NCBI RefSeq assembly: GCF_002277895.1
Contig: NZ_CP022998.1
Coordinates: 2,027,501 to 2,091,500, forward strand
Source of the DNA: Rhizobium sp. 11515TR
Lineage (GTDB): Bacteria; Pseudomonadota; Alphaproteobacteria; Rhizobiales; Rhizobiaceae
DNA length: 64,000 bases
Reading direction: 5' to 3'
Of the stretch, positions 17,754 to 26,933 are shown in pieces. The notes beneath the pieces are model-generated. The model ran no database searches. It was not told the DNA's origin and saw only the letters and a program-made list of their open reading frames with translations. The stretch's first letter is position 1. The number at the start of each line of letters is the position of its first letter. Position numbers and translations under genes: made by a program.

Positions 17754-17830
17754 GCGGGTGTAGCTCAGTCGGTTAGAGTGCCGGCCTGTCACGCCGGAGG
17801 TCGCGGGTTCGAGCCCCGTCACTCGCGCCA
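17754..17830 (+). tRNA. tRNA-Asp (anticodon GTC), copy 1
   Basis: 77 bases with encoded CCA: GCGGGTG acceptor arm, GTAGCTCAGTCGGTTAGAG D arm, anticodon loop CTGTCAC, T arm GCGGGTTCGAGCCCCGT. Identical to the copy at 17879-17955, probably one transcript. Confidence 0.97.
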
Positions 17831-17878
17831 TTTCGAGGCAAATTTCAGATCTGCATCGGCTGAAAGGCCAAACAATGC

Positions 17879-17955
17879 GCGGGTGTAGCTCAGTCGGTTA
17901 GAGTGCCGGCCTGTCACGCCGGAGGTCGCGGGTTCGAGCCCCGTCACTCGCGCCA
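17879..17955 (+). tRNA. tRNA-Asp (anticodon GTC), copy 2
   Basis: Base-for-base identical to the copy at 17754-17830 over 77 positions including CCA; the 48-base spacer is unrelated to a gene. The tandem copies make a perfect direct repeat. Confidence 0.97.
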
Positions 17956-18212
17956 TTCTCTCCAAGCCCTTACAATCAAACATCAATTTATTGCGATTGC
18001 GAAGGAGACTTTTCGCGCCAGCGCTGATTTGTCGCGTTGCAGTCGCAACACATTGATATCTACCGCTCGATAGTACCCTAACAGACAGATTCAAAAGGCT
18101 TGCGCGCGCGCTCCGGCTGCGCTAACCACGGCTCTGTTGCAACGCTCTTTCGCTTGCTGGGCATTTGCTCAGATGCGCCGCCCCGGCGCTGACGCAAGCA
18201 GGGATGGACATG

Positions 18213-18578
18213 ATGACTGGACTGCTCAGTTCCTATATTCCGATAGCGATTTTCATTGGTATTGCCGTGGTAATCGGCCTGGCGCTGTTGATCACGCCGT
18301 TTGCCGTCGCCTTCAAGGCGCCTGACTCGGAAAAGCTGTCGGCTTACGAATGCGGCTTCAATGCATTCGATGACGCCCGCATGAAGTTCGATATCCGCTT
18401 CTATCTCGTATCGATTCTCTTCATCATCTTCGATCTGGAAGTCGCCTTCCTTTTTCCGTGGGCCGTATCCTTCGGCGCCATCGGCTGGTTCGGGTTCTGG
18501 TCGATGATGGTGTTCCTCGCGGTGCTGACCATCGGCTTTATCTATGAATGGAAGAAGGGAGCCCTGGAATGGGAGTAG
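18213..18578 (+). CDS. nuoA: NADH-quinone oxidoreductase subunit A
   Basis: 121 residues, first gene of the complex I operon. Three membrane helices: ~6-29, ~63-83 and ~89-110. The conserved YECGF loop (around residues 43-47) between helices 1 and 2 lies near the quinone channel in the membrane arm. Three ATGs (18204, 18210, 18213) are in frame. 18213 gives 121 residues, the length I recall for rhizobial NuoA, and AGGG lies 9-10 bases upstream. The stop lies inside nuoB, so the two are translationally coupled. Confidence 0.95.
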   Translation: MTGLLSSYIPIAIFIGIAVVIGLALLITPFAVAFKAPDSEKLSAYECGFNAFDDARMKFDIRFYLVSILFIIFDLEVAFLFPWAVSFGAIGWFGFWSMMVFLAVLTIGFIYEWKKGALEWE

Positions 18579-19150
18579 CCCCAAGCAACACGACGCTCGT
18601 GGCGCCGCAGCCGAAGGGGATCATCGATCCCGCAACCGGCCGGCCGGTCGGCAGCAACGATCCGTTCTTCGGCGAAATCAACAATGAGCTCGCCGACAAG
18701 GGTTTTCTGGTCACCTCCACCGACGAGCTGATCAACTGGGCCCGTACCGGCTCCTTGATGTGGATGACTTTCGGACTTGCCTGCTGCGCTGTCGAGATGA
18801 TGCAGGTTTCCATGCCGCGTTATGACGTGGAGCGCTTCGGTTTTGCGCCGCGCGCTTCGCCGCGCCAGTCCGACGTCATGATCGTCGCCGGCACGCTCAC
18901 GAACAAGATGGCGCCCGCGCTGCGCAAGGTCTACGACCAGATGCCCGAGCCGCGTTATGTCATCTCGATGGGTTCCTGCGCCAACGGCGGCGGCTACTAT
19001 CACTATTCCTATTCCGTCGTTCGCGGATGCGACCGTGTCGTTCCGATCGACATCTATATTCCGGGCTGTCCTCCCACGGCGGAGGCACTGCTTTACGGCG
19101 TGCTTTTGCTGCAGAAGAAGATCCGGCGCACCGGCACGATCGAACGGTAA
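18569..19150 (+). CDS. nuoB: NADH-quinone oxidoreductase subunit B
   Basis: 193 residues. This subunit carries the terminal [4Fe-4S] cluster N2 that passes electrons to quinone. All four ligands are visible: adjacent Cys72 and Cys73 (LACCAVEM), Cys137 (MGSCANGG) and Cys167 (IPGCPPT). The start at 18569 (GVAPSN...) is chosen over an upstream in-frame ATG at 18548, because GGGAG lies 7 bases before it and it overlaps the nuoA end by 10 bases. The ~40-residue N-terminal leader is typical of alphaproteobacterial NuoB. Confidence 0.96.
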   Translation: MGVAPSNTTLVAPQPKGIIDPATGRPVGSNDPFFGEINNELADKGFLVTSTDELINWARTGSLMWMTFGLACCAVEMMQVSMPRYDVERFGFAPRASPRQSDVMIVAGTLTNKMAPALRKVYDQMPEPRYVISMGSCANGGGYYHYSYSVVRGCDRVVPIDIYIPGCPPTAEALLYGVLLLQKKIRRTGTIER

Positions 19151-19168
19151 GGCAGGGGACAAGGTACT

Positions 19169-19771
19169 ATGAGTGAAGCCCTGAACGAACTCGCCGCCTA
19201 CCTCACGGAAGTTCGCAGCGCCCTGATTTCCTCGAGCGAGATCAAGTACGGCGAGCTGACCGTGACGACGACGACCGAAAACGTTATCGCCCTGCTGACT
19301 TTTCTGCGTGACGACGCCAAGTGCGGCTTCGTCAACATGACGGATATTTGCGGCGTCGACTGGCCGCAGCGCGCCGAGCGTTTTGATGTGGTATACCATC
19401 TGCTGTCGCCCAAGAAGAACCTGCGCATTCGCGTCAAGGTTCCTGTCGGCGAAGATCAGCCCGTTCCCTCCGCCTGCGGCGTCTATCCCGGTGCTGATTG
19501 GTTCGAGCGTGAAACCTGGGACATGTACGGCGTTCTCTTCACCGGCCACCCGGATCTGCGCCGCCTGCTGACGGACTACGGCTTCGAAGGCCATCCGCTG
19601 CGCAAGGATTTCCCGACGACCGGTTTCGTCGAGGTTCGTTATGACGACGCCGCCAAGCGCGTTGTCTACGAGCCGGTGGAACTGAAGCAGGAATTCCGCA
19701 ACTTCGACTTTTTGTCTCCATGGGAGGGCACCGATTATGTGCTGCCCGGCGACGAGAAGGCGAAGGCATAA
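19169..19771 (+). CDS. nuoC: NADH-quinone oxidoreductase subunit C
   Basis: 200 residues, separate from NuoD, unlike the fused NuoCD of enterobacteria. It holds the 30-kDa subunit signature ([20 protein letters not shown], about residues 112-131) and RKDFPTTGF. It forms part of the peripheral Q-module that contacts NuoB and NuoD. It begins 18 bases after nuoB with AAGG a few bases before the ATG. Confidence 0.96.
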   Translation: MSEALNELAAYLTEVRSALISSSEIKYGELTVTTTTENVIALLTFLRDDAKCGFVNMTDICGVDWPQRAERFDVVYHLLSPKKNLRIRVKVPVGEDQPVPSACGVYPGADWFERETWDMYGVLFTGHPDLRRLLTDYGFEGHPLRKDFPTTGFVEVRYDDAAKRVVYEPVELKQEFRNFDFLSPWEGTDYVLPGDEKAKA

Positions 19772-19840
19772 TTTGATGGCGTGTGGCGGGCTTTCCAGCC
19801 TGCCATCCTCTGACATTCTGAAAACGCGAGCATCGCCGCC

Positions 19841-21031
19841 ATGACAGAACATAACGTTCGCAACTTCAACATCAATTTCGGCCCGCAGCATCCGGCTGCG
19901 CACGGCGTTTTGCGTCTTGTCCTCGAATTGGACGGCGAAATTGTGGAACGCGTCGATCCGCATATCGGCCTGCTGCATCGCGGCACTGAAAAGCTGATCG
20001 AATCGAAGACCTATCTTCAGGCTGTTCCTTATTTCGACCGCCTCGACTATGTCGCGCCGATGAACCAGGAGCACGCTTACGCGCTGGCCGTCGAAAAGCT
20101 GCTCGGCATCGATATTCCGATCCGCGGTCAGCTGATCCGCGTGCTCTATTCGGAAATCGGCCGTATCCTGTCGCATCTCCTCAACGTCACGACGCAGGCC
20201 ATGGACGTCGGCGCGCTGACGCCGCCGCTTTGGGGCTTCGAAGAGCGCGAAAAGCTGATGGTGTTCTATGAGCGTGCCTCCGGTTCACGCATGCACGCAG
20301 CTTATGTCCGTCCGGGCGGCGTTCACCAGGACCTGCCTGAAAAGCTCGTTCAGGATATCGGCGACTGGTGCGATCCCTTCCTGAAGGCGCTGGATGACAT
20401 CGACGATCTTCTGACCGGCAACCGCATCTTCAAGCAGCGTAACGTCGATATCGGCGTCGTGTCGCTGGAAGACTGTTGGGCCTGGGGCTTCTCCGGCGTC
20501 ATGGTCCGCGGCTCCGGTGCTGCCTGGGACTTGCGCAAGGCGCAGCCTTACGAATGCTATTCCGATCTCGAATTCGACATTCCGATCGGCAAGAACGGCG
20601 ACTGTTACGACCGTTACCTCATCCGCATGATCGAAATGCGCGAATCTGTCCGCATCATGAAGCAGTGCGTCAATCGCCTGCTCGGCGATGCCAAGACCGG
20701 ACCGGTTTCGTCGCTGGATGGTAAGGTCGTTCCGCCGAAGCGTGGCGAGATGAAGCGCTCCATGGAAGCGCTGATCCACCATTTCAAGCTTTACACCGAA
20801 GGCTATCACGTGCCGGCTGGCGAGGTTTACGCGGCTGTCGAAGCGCCGAAGGGCGAGTTCGGCGTCTATCTCGTCTCGGACGGTTCCAACAAGCCGTATC
20901 GCTGCAAGATCCGCGCGCCGGGCTATGCGCATCTGCAGGCCATGGACTTCATGTGCCGCGGCCACCAGCTTGCCGACGTCGCGGCCGTGCTCGGCTCGCT
21001 CGATATCGTGTTCGGTGAGGTGGATCGTTGA
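19841..21031 (+). CDS. nuoD: NADH-quinone oxidoreductase subunit D
   Basis: 396 residues, the 49-kDa quinone-binding subunit related to the large subunit of NiFe hydrogenases. It starts with [15 protein letters not shown], the conserved loop lining the quinone pocket, and continues with [11 protein letters not shown] and [20 protein letters not shown]. Length and ends match the family. Its TGA stop shares one base with the ATG of the small secreted protein downstream (TGATG), so that gene is probably translated by re-initiation. Confidence 0.96.
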   Translation: MTEHNVRNFNINFGPQHPAAHGVLRLVLELDGEIVERVDPHIGLLHRGTEKLIESKTYLQAVPYFDRLDYVAPMNQEHAYALAVEKLLGIDIPIRGQLIRVLYSEIGRILSHLLNVTTQAMDVGALTPPLWGFEEREKLMVFYERASGSRMHAAYVRPGGVHQDLPEKLVQDIGDWCDPFLKALDDIDDLLTGNRIFKQRNVDIGVVSLEDCWAWGFSGVMVRGSGAAWDLRKAQPYECYSDLEFDIPIGKNGDCYDRYLIRMIEMRESVRIMKQCVNRLLGDAKTGPVSSLDGKVVPPKRGEMKRSMEALIHHFKLYTEGYHVPAGEVYAAVEAPKGEFGVYLVSDGSNKPYRCKIRAPGYAHLQAMDFMCRGHQLADVAAVLGSLDIVFGEVDR

Positions 21032-21348
21032 TGCGAGCCTGGCAGGTCCTCATTCCAGCGCTTCTCGTCGCCTGCGGTGCTTCGGCACAGCAGACCGGCA
21101 AGACGCAGGGCTTGCCGAGCATCAACCTGCAGAATTCGAATTCGATCAATTCGAATTCTGCGAAAGGTGGAAGTGAGGTTGCGTCGGGCGGAGATTCGAC
21201 CATGGGTGACCTCCTTTCCCGCGGTTACGAGATCAAGGCCGCTGTGCCGAATGGCGGCAAGTTTGTTGTGTTTATGCAGAAAGACCAGTCGGCCTATGCC
21301 TGCGAATTCTCGTCCCTGACGAATACGCGGTGTGGGTCCTTAAACTGA
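21031..21348 (+). CDS. Small secreted protein embedded in the nuo operon
   Basis: 105 residues. The start at ATG 21031 overlaps the nuoD stop by one base. A Sec signal peptide is clear ([20 protein letters not shown], predicted cleavage after ASA). The mature part is ~85 residues: an Asn/Ser-rich stretch (QNSNSINSNS), a Gly/Ser linker and a compact C-terminal domain with two Cys (YACEF and NTRCGS), possibly disulphide-bonded. No known family. Its place between nuoD and nuoE suggests a lineage-specific factor for complex I in the periplasm, but nothing shows the mechanism. The Asn/Ser stretch is encoded by a 14-bp inverted repeat (21129-21161). Confidence 0.8.
   Translation: MRAWQVLIPALLVACGASAQQTGKTQGLPSINLQNSNSINSNSAKGGSEVASGGDSTMGDLLSRGYEIKAAVPNGGKFVVFMQKDQSAYACEFSSLTNTRCGSLN
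21129..21161 (+). repeat. 14-bp inverted repeat inside the small nuo-operon gene
   Basis: GCAGAATTCGAATT (21129-21142), loop CGATC, then AATTCGAATTCTGC (21148-21161): perfect arms of 14 bp. In RNA it would be a long stem within the coding region 128 bases after the nuoD stop. It is not followed by a T run, so it is not a classical terminator. Confidence 0.85.
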
Positions 21349-21363
21349 GATAAGGCGTGAAAG

Positions 21364-22485
21364 ATGTCCGTTCGTCGACTAGCCGAAGATCAATTCCAGC
21401 CTGCCGCCTTTGCCTTCAATGCGGAGAATGCGGTCTGGGCTGAAAAGACGATCCAGAAATATCCTGATGGTCGTCAGCAATCCGCGATCATCCCTCTGAT
21501 GATGCGTGCGCAGGAACAGGAAGGCTGGGTCACCAAGGCGGCTATCGAAACGATCGCTGATATGCTCGACATGGCCTATATCCGCGCGCTCGAAGTCGCG
21601 ACCTTCTATACGCAGTTCCAGCTGCACCCTGTCGGTACCCGCGCCCACGTCCAGGTCTGCGGCACGACGCCCTGCATGCTGCGCGGTGCCGAGGGGCTGA
21701 TCAAGGTCTGCAAGAGCCGGATCAACGATCACGCTTTCGAGCGCAACGCCGACGGCACGCTCTCCTGGGAAGAAGTCGAATGTCAGGGCGCCTGCGTCAA
21801 CGCACCGATGGTGGTGATCGGCAAGGATACCTACGAGGATCTGACGCCGGCACGTCTCGAAGAGATTATCGATGCGTTCGCCGCAGGCAAGGGCCATGAG
21901 ATTCAGACCGGCCCGCAGATCGATCGCGTTTTCTCCGCTCCGGAAGGCGGCTTGACGTCGCTGCTTTCGGATGAGGCGAAGGCAAAGAGTGTTGCAAGCA
22001 AGACGGCTAAGGCCACCGCTGACGCCGTATCGGTCCCGCCGTCGGAAGCCGGCCGCGCGAAAAGCACGGACGCCGAAACCAATCCCAGCCTGAAGACGCC
22101 GGCAACGGCGCCAAAGGAAGCGGCAAAGAATGCCAAGGCAGCCGAAACGCAGCCGCTTTCGGGCACTGCAGCTGCGGAGCCCGTTACAGGGAAGCCGTCG
22201 CTCGACGACAAGGATCGTCCCGCCGGTATTGAAAGACCAGCGCAGCCGGACAATCTGCAGCTCATTTCAGGCGTTGGCCCGAAGATCGAAGGGACCTTGC
22301 ATGAGCTCGGCATCTTCACCTTCGCGCAGATCGCAAGCTGGAATGAGGCCGAGCGCCGCTGGGTCGATGGCTATCTGAATTTCAAGGGCCGGATCGAACG
22401 TGACGACTGGGTCAGGCAGGCTGAGGCACTCGCTAAGGGTGGCGAAGCGGAATATATCAAGGTCTTCGGCAAGAAGCCGCGGTAA
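21364..22485 (+). CDS. nuoE: NADH-quinone oxidoreductase subunit E with C-terminal extension
   Basis: 373 residues, about twice the usual ~165-240. Residues 1-190 are a standard 24-kDa subunit with the [2Fe-2S] N1a ligands Cys99 and Cys104 (VCGTTPC) and Cys140 and Cys144 (CQGAC). Residues ~190-295 are a low-complexity Ala/Lys/Thr/Pro linker. Residues ~295-373 form a helix-hairpin-helix-like domain (LISGVGPKIEGTLHELGIF...FKGRIERDDWVRQAEAL) that recurs in the protein at 23810-24598. NuoE sits in the NADH-oxidising tip with NuoF. The extension's role is unknown. Confidence 0.95.
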   Translation: MSVRRLAEDQFQPAAFAFNAENAVWAEKTIQKYPDGRQQSAIIPLMMRAQEQEGWVTKAAIETIADMLDMAYIRALEVATFYTQFQLHPVGTRAHVQVCGTTPCMLRGAEGLIKVCKSRINDHAFERNADGTLSWEEVECQGACVNAPMVVIGKDTYEDLTPARLEEIIDAFAAGKGHEIQTGPQIDRVFSAPEGGLTSLLSDEAKAKSVASKTAKATADAVSVPPSEAGRAKSTDAETNPSLKTPATAPKEAAKNAKAAETQPLSGTAAAEPVTGKPSLDDKDRPAGIERPAQPDNLQLISGVGPKIEGTLHELGIFTFAQIASWNEAERRWVDGYLNFKGRIERDDWVRQAEALAKGGEAEYIKVFGKKPR

Positions 22486-22495
22486 GAGGTGAAGC

Positions 22496-23800
22496 ATGTT
22501 ACAGGATCAAGATCGCATCTTTACCAATATCTACGGCCTCAAGGATAAATCCCTCAAGGGCGCGATGTCGCGCGGCCATTGGGACGGCACCAAGCAAATC
22601 CTCGAAAAGGGCCGTGACTGGATCATCAACGAGATGAAGGCTTCTGGCCTTCGCGGCCGTGGGGGCGCAGGCTTCCCGACCGGCCTCAAGTGGTCCTTCA
22701 TGCCGAAGGAAAGCGATGGCCGCCCGCATTATCTCGTCGTCAACGCCGACGAGTCCGAGCCGGGCACCTGCAAGGACCGCGATATCATGCGCCACGATCC
22801 GCATACGCTGATCGAAGGCTGCGTCATCGCCGGTTTCGCTATGGGTGCGAACACCGCATACATTTACGTTCGCGGTGAATACATGCGCGAGCGCGAAGCT
22901 CTGCAGGCTGCTATCGATGAATGCTACGATGCTGGATTGCTGGGCAAAAACAACAAGCTCGGCTGGGATTTTGACGTTTTCGTTCATCACGGCGCCGGCG
23001 CCTATATCTGCGGTGAAGAAACCGCGCTGCTCGAAAGCCTGGAAGGCAAGAAGGGCCAGCCGCGCCTGAAGCCGCCATTCCCTGCCAATATGGGTCTCTA
23101 TGGCTGCCCGACGACCGTCAACAACGTCGAATCCATCGCCGTTGCACCGACGATCCTGCGTCGCGGCGCCGGTTGGTTCTCGTCCTTTGGCCGTCCGAAC
23201 AATGTCGGCACGAAGCTGTTCATGCTCTCGGGTCACGTCAACCGTCCCTGCACGGTCGAGGAGACGATGGGCATCACCTTCCGCGAGCTGGTCGAAAAGC
23301 ATGGCGGCGGCATTCGCGGCGGCTGGGATAACCTGCTTGCCGTCATCCCCGGCGGCGCATCGTGCCCGGTCGTTCCGGCTGCCGACATCATCGACTGCCC
23401 GATGGATTTCGACGGCCTTCGCGAAGTCAAGTCGTCCTTCGGCACGGCTGCGGCGATCGTCATGGACAAGTCGACCGACATCATCAAGGCGATTGCCCGC
23501 ATATCGGCCTTCTTCAAGCATGAAAGCTGCGGCCAGTGTACGCCGTGCCGCGAAGGCACCGGCTGGATGTGGCGTGTTCTCGAGCGTATGGCTCGCGGTA
23601 ACGCGCAGAAGCGCGAGATCGACATGCTGTTCCAGGTGACGAAGCAGATCGAAGGTCATACCATCTGTGCACTCGGCGACGCAGCCGCATGGCCGGTTCA
23701 GGGCCTGATCCGCAATTTCCGTCCCGAGATCGAAAAGCGCATCGACCAGTACACCGCCAACGCGACGAGCCACGGCGCGGTTCTGGAAGCAGCCGAGTAA
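22496..23800 (+). CDS. nuoF: NADH-quinone oxidoreductase subunit F
   Basis: 434 residues, the NADH- and FMN-binding 51-kDa subunit. Signatures in order: [13 protein letters not shown] (~55-67, NADH/FMN loop), [13 protein letters not shown] (~84-96), the Gly-rich [16 protein letters not shown], and C-terminal [12 protein letters not shown] with the [4Fe-4S] N3 cysteines, the fourth ligand being in [10 protein letters not shown]. It starts 10 bases after nuoE with GAGG 7 bases before the ATG. Confidence 0.97.
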   Translation: MLQDQDRIFTNIYGLKDKSLKGAMSRGHWDGTKQILEKGRDWIINEMKASGLRGRGGAGFPTGLKWSFMPKESDGRPHYLVVNADESEPGTCKDRDIMRHDPHTLIEGCVIAGFAMGANTAYIYVRGEYMREREALQAAIDECYDAGLLGKNNKLGWDFDVFVHHGAGAYICGEETALLESLEGKKGQPRLKPPFPANMGLYGCPTTVNNVESIAVAPTILRRGAGWFSSFGRPNNVGTKLFMLSGHVNRPCTVEETMGITFRELVEKHGGGIRGGWDNLLAVIPGGASCPVVPAADIIDCPMDFDGLREVKSSFGTAAAIVMDKSTDIIKAIARISAFFKHESCGQCTPCREGTGWMWRVLERMARGNAQKREIDMLFQVTKQIEGHTICALGDAAAWPVQGLIRNFRPEIEKRIDQYTANATSHGAVLEAAE

Positions 23801-23809
23801 GGATCGAAG

Positions 23810-24598
23810 ATGGCGAAGACCAACGATATCAGGCAGGAAAGCGGAGCGACCAATCGTGCATCGGCCGATCTTGGCCACGCCGCTGCTGATATGTTTGGGA
23901 ACGCGCCGATCATGCCGATCCATCCGCTGATGGCCCATCCGGCCGCGGCCATTGCTGCCGCGACCGCAATCGGTTTCGGCTTTACCTCGCAACTGGCCGG
24001 CGCGTTTCTTGGTGCTTTCCAGGGGGCCGTTGAAGCGACCACCAAACTGGCCGAAGCACTGGAAGACGAAAAGCATCAGGCTGAAGTTGCTGCGAAGCCG
24101 ACTGCTGCGAATGGCGGGGCAGGGGACGCAAAGCCTGTAAAGGCAGCGACCGTTGCCAAGGCAGCTGCGCCGAAGCCAGTCGCACCGAAGCCGGCTGCCA
24201 AGCAGAAGGCGGTTGGCGTAAAGAAGGCTGAGCCGAAGCCTGTGGTTGCCGCGCCCAAGGCCGCAACGACAACTGCAAAGAAGACGGCGAAGGCTGAAGC
24301 CGCTGCGCCGGCTGCTGCAAAGAAGGTTGAAGTTGCCGCACCGGTTGCGGCCAAGCCGGCCCCTGCGCGCGGTCGCAAGGCGGCCGAGAAGGTTGACGAC
24401 CTGAAGCGGATTTCCGGCGTCGGTCCCAAGCTGGAGCAAGTGCTGAACGGACGTGGCATCAAGCGGTTCGCCGATATCGCCGCCTGGAGCGATGCCGATA
24501 TCGAGCGGATCGATGGCGAGCTCGGTTTCGAAGGTCGCATCCGCCGCGATGACTGGGTTGGCCAGGCAAAGGCGCTGCTGCCGAAGGGGCGGAGTTGA
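23810..24598 (+). CDS. Ala/Lys-rich protein sharing the NuoE C-terminal domain
   Basis: 262 residues, starting 9 bases after nuoF. An N-terminal polar part is followed by a weakly hydrophobic segment (~43-72, PAAAIAAATAIGFGFTSQLA), then ~110 residues of Ala/Lys/Pro-rich low complexity. The C-terminal ~65 residues (KRISGVGPKLEQVLNGRGI...FEGRIRRDDWVGQAKALL) match the extension of NuoE almost motif for motif. The HhH-type GVGPKLE core is also known in DNA-binding proteins, but in this operon a protein-protein role at complex I is more likely. It is not one of the 14 core subunits. Function unknown. Confidence 0.85.
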   Translation: MAKTNDIRQESGATNRASADLGHAAADMFGNAPIMPIHPLMAHPAAAIAAATAIGFGFTSQLAGAFLGAFQGAVEATTKLAEALEDEKHQAEVAAKPTAANGGAGDAKPVKAATVAKAAAPKPVAPKPAAKQKAVGVKKAEPKPVVAAPKAATTTAKKTAKAEAAAPAAAKKVEVAAPVAAKPAPARGRKAAEKVDDLKRISGVGPKLEQVLNGRGIKRFADIAAWSDADIERIDGELGFEGRIRRDDWVGQAKALLPKGRS

Positions 24599-24839
24599 GA
24601 TTTTTCTTCGGCTGCTCGCGGCCGGGAAGGGTAAATGAAGGCGGTTGAGATAATTGCGGAGATGCCCGCGATATTTCGGCCGTAAAGCCGGTCTTGCGGG
24701 GACAAGGCTCGGCGAAGCTTATTGTGAGCAAACCGGTGCTATCAGGCGTTTGAGCCGCCCCGATGGCAATCCGGTTTGCGATCATGAAATTGTCTGCGGC
24801 CAGGTTGGGCTGGAGACGTGATATAGGACTGAGTGGACG

Positions 24840-26921
24840 ATGGCTAAACTGAAGATTGACGGTAAAGAGATCGAAGTTCCGGATCACTACACGCTTATCC
24901 AGGCGTGCGAGGAAGCCGGCGCCGAAGTCCCGCGCTTCTGCTTCCATGAACGACTGTCGGTGGCCGGCAATTGCCGCATGTGCCTCGTAGAGGTGAAGGG
25001 TGGCCCGCCGAAGCCGCAGGCATCCTGTGCCATGGGCGTTCGCGATATTCGTGGCGGCCCGAACGGCGAGCTTCCGGAAGTCTTCACCAACACGCCGATG
25101 GTCAAGAAGGCCCGGGAAGGCGTGATGGAATTCCTGCTGATCAATCACCCGCTGGATTGCCCGATCTGCGACCAGGGTGGAGAATGCGACCTGCAGGACC
25201 AGGCCATGGCCTTCGGTATCGATAGCTCGCGCTATCAGGAAGACAAGCGCGCCGTCGAAGACAAATATATCGGCCCGCTCGTCAAGACCGTGATGAACCG
25301 CTGCATCCACTGCACGCGTTGCGTCCGCTTCACGACCGAAGTTGCCGGCATTTCCGAACTCGGCCTTATCGGCCGCGGTGAAGATGCGGAAATCACCACC
25401 TATCTCGAGCAGGCGATGACCTCCGAGCTGCAGGGCAACGTCGTTGACCTTTGCCCGGTCGGTGCGCTGACCTCGAAGCCCTTCGCTTTCACGGCTCGTC
25501 CGTGGGAACTGAACAAGACCGAATCGATCGACGTCATGGACGCGCTCGGCTCGGCGATCCGCGTCGATACCCGCGGCCGCGAAGTCATGCGCGTGCTGCC
25601 CCGCGTCAACGAGCAGATCAACGAAGAATGGATCTCCGACAAGACCCGCTTCATCTGGGACGGCCTGAAGACCCAGCGCCTCGACAAGCCCTATGTTCGC
25701 AAGGACGGCCGCCTGCAGCCGGCAAGCTGGAGCGACGCTTTCGCCGCCATCAAGTCGGCAGTTTCGGCCACCAGCGGCGACAAGATCGGCGCGATCGCCG
25801 GCGATCTCGCCTCGGTCGAGGAAATGTATGCCCTCGGCGAGTTGCTGAAGTCGCTGGGATCGGAGAATCTCGACTGTCGCCAGGACGGGACGGCGCTTGA
25901 TCCGTCGCTTGGCCGTGCAAGCTACATCTTTAACCCGAGCATCCAGGGCATCGAAGCCGCCGACGCGCTGCTGATCGTCGGCGCCAATCCGCGCTTCGAG
26001 GCTGCCGTGCTGAATTCGCGCATCCGCAAGCGCTGGCGCCGCGGCAAGTTCCCGATCGGCGTGATCGGCGAAGCTGCAGATCTTCGCTACTCCTATGACT
26101 ATCTTGGCGCTGGCCCGGATACGCTTGCCGATCTCGTCAGCGGCTCGCACAGCTTCGCCGACGTGTTGAAGAATGCTCAGAAGCCGATGATCATCATCGG
26201 CCAGGGTGCTCTGATCCGCGAAGACGGTGCCGAAGTTCTGGCAAATGCCGCCAAACTCGCTGCCGCCGTTGGCGTCGTCAAGGAAGACTGGAACGGCTTT
26301 GCCGTGCTGCACACGGCAGCCGCGCGTGTCGGCGGCCTGGACCTAGGCTTCGTGCCGGGCGCAAAGGGCGTCAATGCCGCTACCATGCTGTCCTCGATGG
26401 ACGTCCTCTTCCTGCTGGGCGCCGATGAACTCGACTTCAGCCGCAAGGGCGCGAAGTTCACTGTTTATATCGGCTCGCATGGCGATAATGGCGCTCAGAA
26501 CGCCGATGTCATCCTTCCAGCGGCCGCCTACACCGAAAAGTCGGGCACCTGGGTCAACACCGAAGGCCGCGTCCAGATGGGCAACCGCGCCGGTTTCGCA
26601 CCAGGTGACGCCCGCGAGGACTGGGCGATCATCCGTGCTCTTTCCGACGTGCTCGGCAAGAAGCTTCCCTTTGATTCGCTGAGGGAATTGCGCGCCAAGC
26701 TCTATGCAGCCTACCCGCATTTCGCCGGGATCGACGAGATTGCCGAAGGCGATAGCGCCCAAATTGCCGCACTTGCGAAAAAAGCCGGCGCGATGGGCAA
26801 ATCGGCATTTGCTTCGCCGATCAAAGACTTCTATTTGACGAACCCGATAACGCGCGCGTCGGCTGTCATGGCCGAATGCTCGGCATTGGCCCGCAACAAT
26901 TTCCGCGTTGCGGCAGAGTAA
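24840..26921 (+). CDS. nuoG: NADH-quinone oxidoreductase subunit G
   Basis: 693 residues, the 75-kDa Fe-S subunit of the N-module. The N-terminus holds a [2Fe-2S] ferredoxin domain (Cys residues in PRFCFHERL and GNCRMCLVEV) and the His/Cys-ligated cluster region (HPLDCPICDQGGECDLQDQ). A [4Fe-4S] motif follows (NRCIHCTRCVRF, DLCPVGALTSK). The rest is a molybdopterin-oxidoreductase-like domain without cofactor, with the usual PAAAYTEKSGTWVNTEGRVQ. A 241-base gap precedes it, the longest in the operon, so a secondary promoter is possible; none is obvious. Confidence 0.97.
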   Translation: MAKLKIDGKEIEVPDHYTLIQACEEAGAEVPRFCFHERLSVAGNCRMCLVEVKGGPPKPQASCAMGVRDIRGGPNGELPEVFTNTPMVKKAREGVMEFLLINHPLDCPICDQGGECDLQDQAMAFGIDSSRYQEDKRAVEDKYIGPLVKTVMNRCIHCTRCVRFTTEVAGISELGLIGRGEDAEITTYLEQAMTSELQGNVVDLCPVGALTSKPFAFTARPWELNKTESIDVMDALGSAIRVDTRGREVMRVLPRVNEQINEEWISDKTRFIWDGLKTQRLDKPYVRKDGRLQPASWSDAFAAIKSAVSATSGDKIGAIAGDLASVEEMYALGELLKSLGSENLDCRQDGTALDPSLGRASYIFNPSIQGIEAADALLIVGANPRFEAAVLNSRIRKRWRRGKFPIGVIGEAADLRYSYDYLGAGPDTLADLVSGSHSFADVLKNAQKPMIIIGQGALIREDGAEVLANAAKLAAAVGVVKEDWNGFAVLHTAAARVGGLDLGFVPGAKGVNAATMLSSMDVLFLLGADELDFSRKGAKFTVYIGSHGDNGAQNADVILPAAAYTEKSGTWVNTEGRVQMGNRAGFAPGDAREDWAIIRALSDVLGKKLPFDSLRELRAKLYAAYPHFAGIDEIAEGDSAQIAALAKKAGAMGKSAFASPIKDFYLTNPITRASAVMAECSALARNNFRVAAE

Positions 26922-26933
26922 GGGCAGAGGACT

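Noticed and set aside
17289-17955. tRNA cluster as a possible integration site of a genomic island
   Set aside because: No integrase gene, no repeat of a tRNA 3' end nearby, and the flanks are rkp and nuo core genes.
17819-18094. 91-codon minus-strand frame containing RVTGLEPATSGVTGRHSNRLSY
   Set aside because: It is the translated antisense of the tRNA-Asp copy, a well-known false protein.
22499-24439. 646-codon open frame antisense to nuoF and its neighbour
   Set aside because: NuoF and the following gene are firmly identified on the other strand; long antisense frames are common in GC-rich codon usage and this one has no domain.
24459-26312. 617-codon open frame antisense to nuoG
   Set aside because: Shadow of nuoG, whose Fe-S motifs fix the coding strand.
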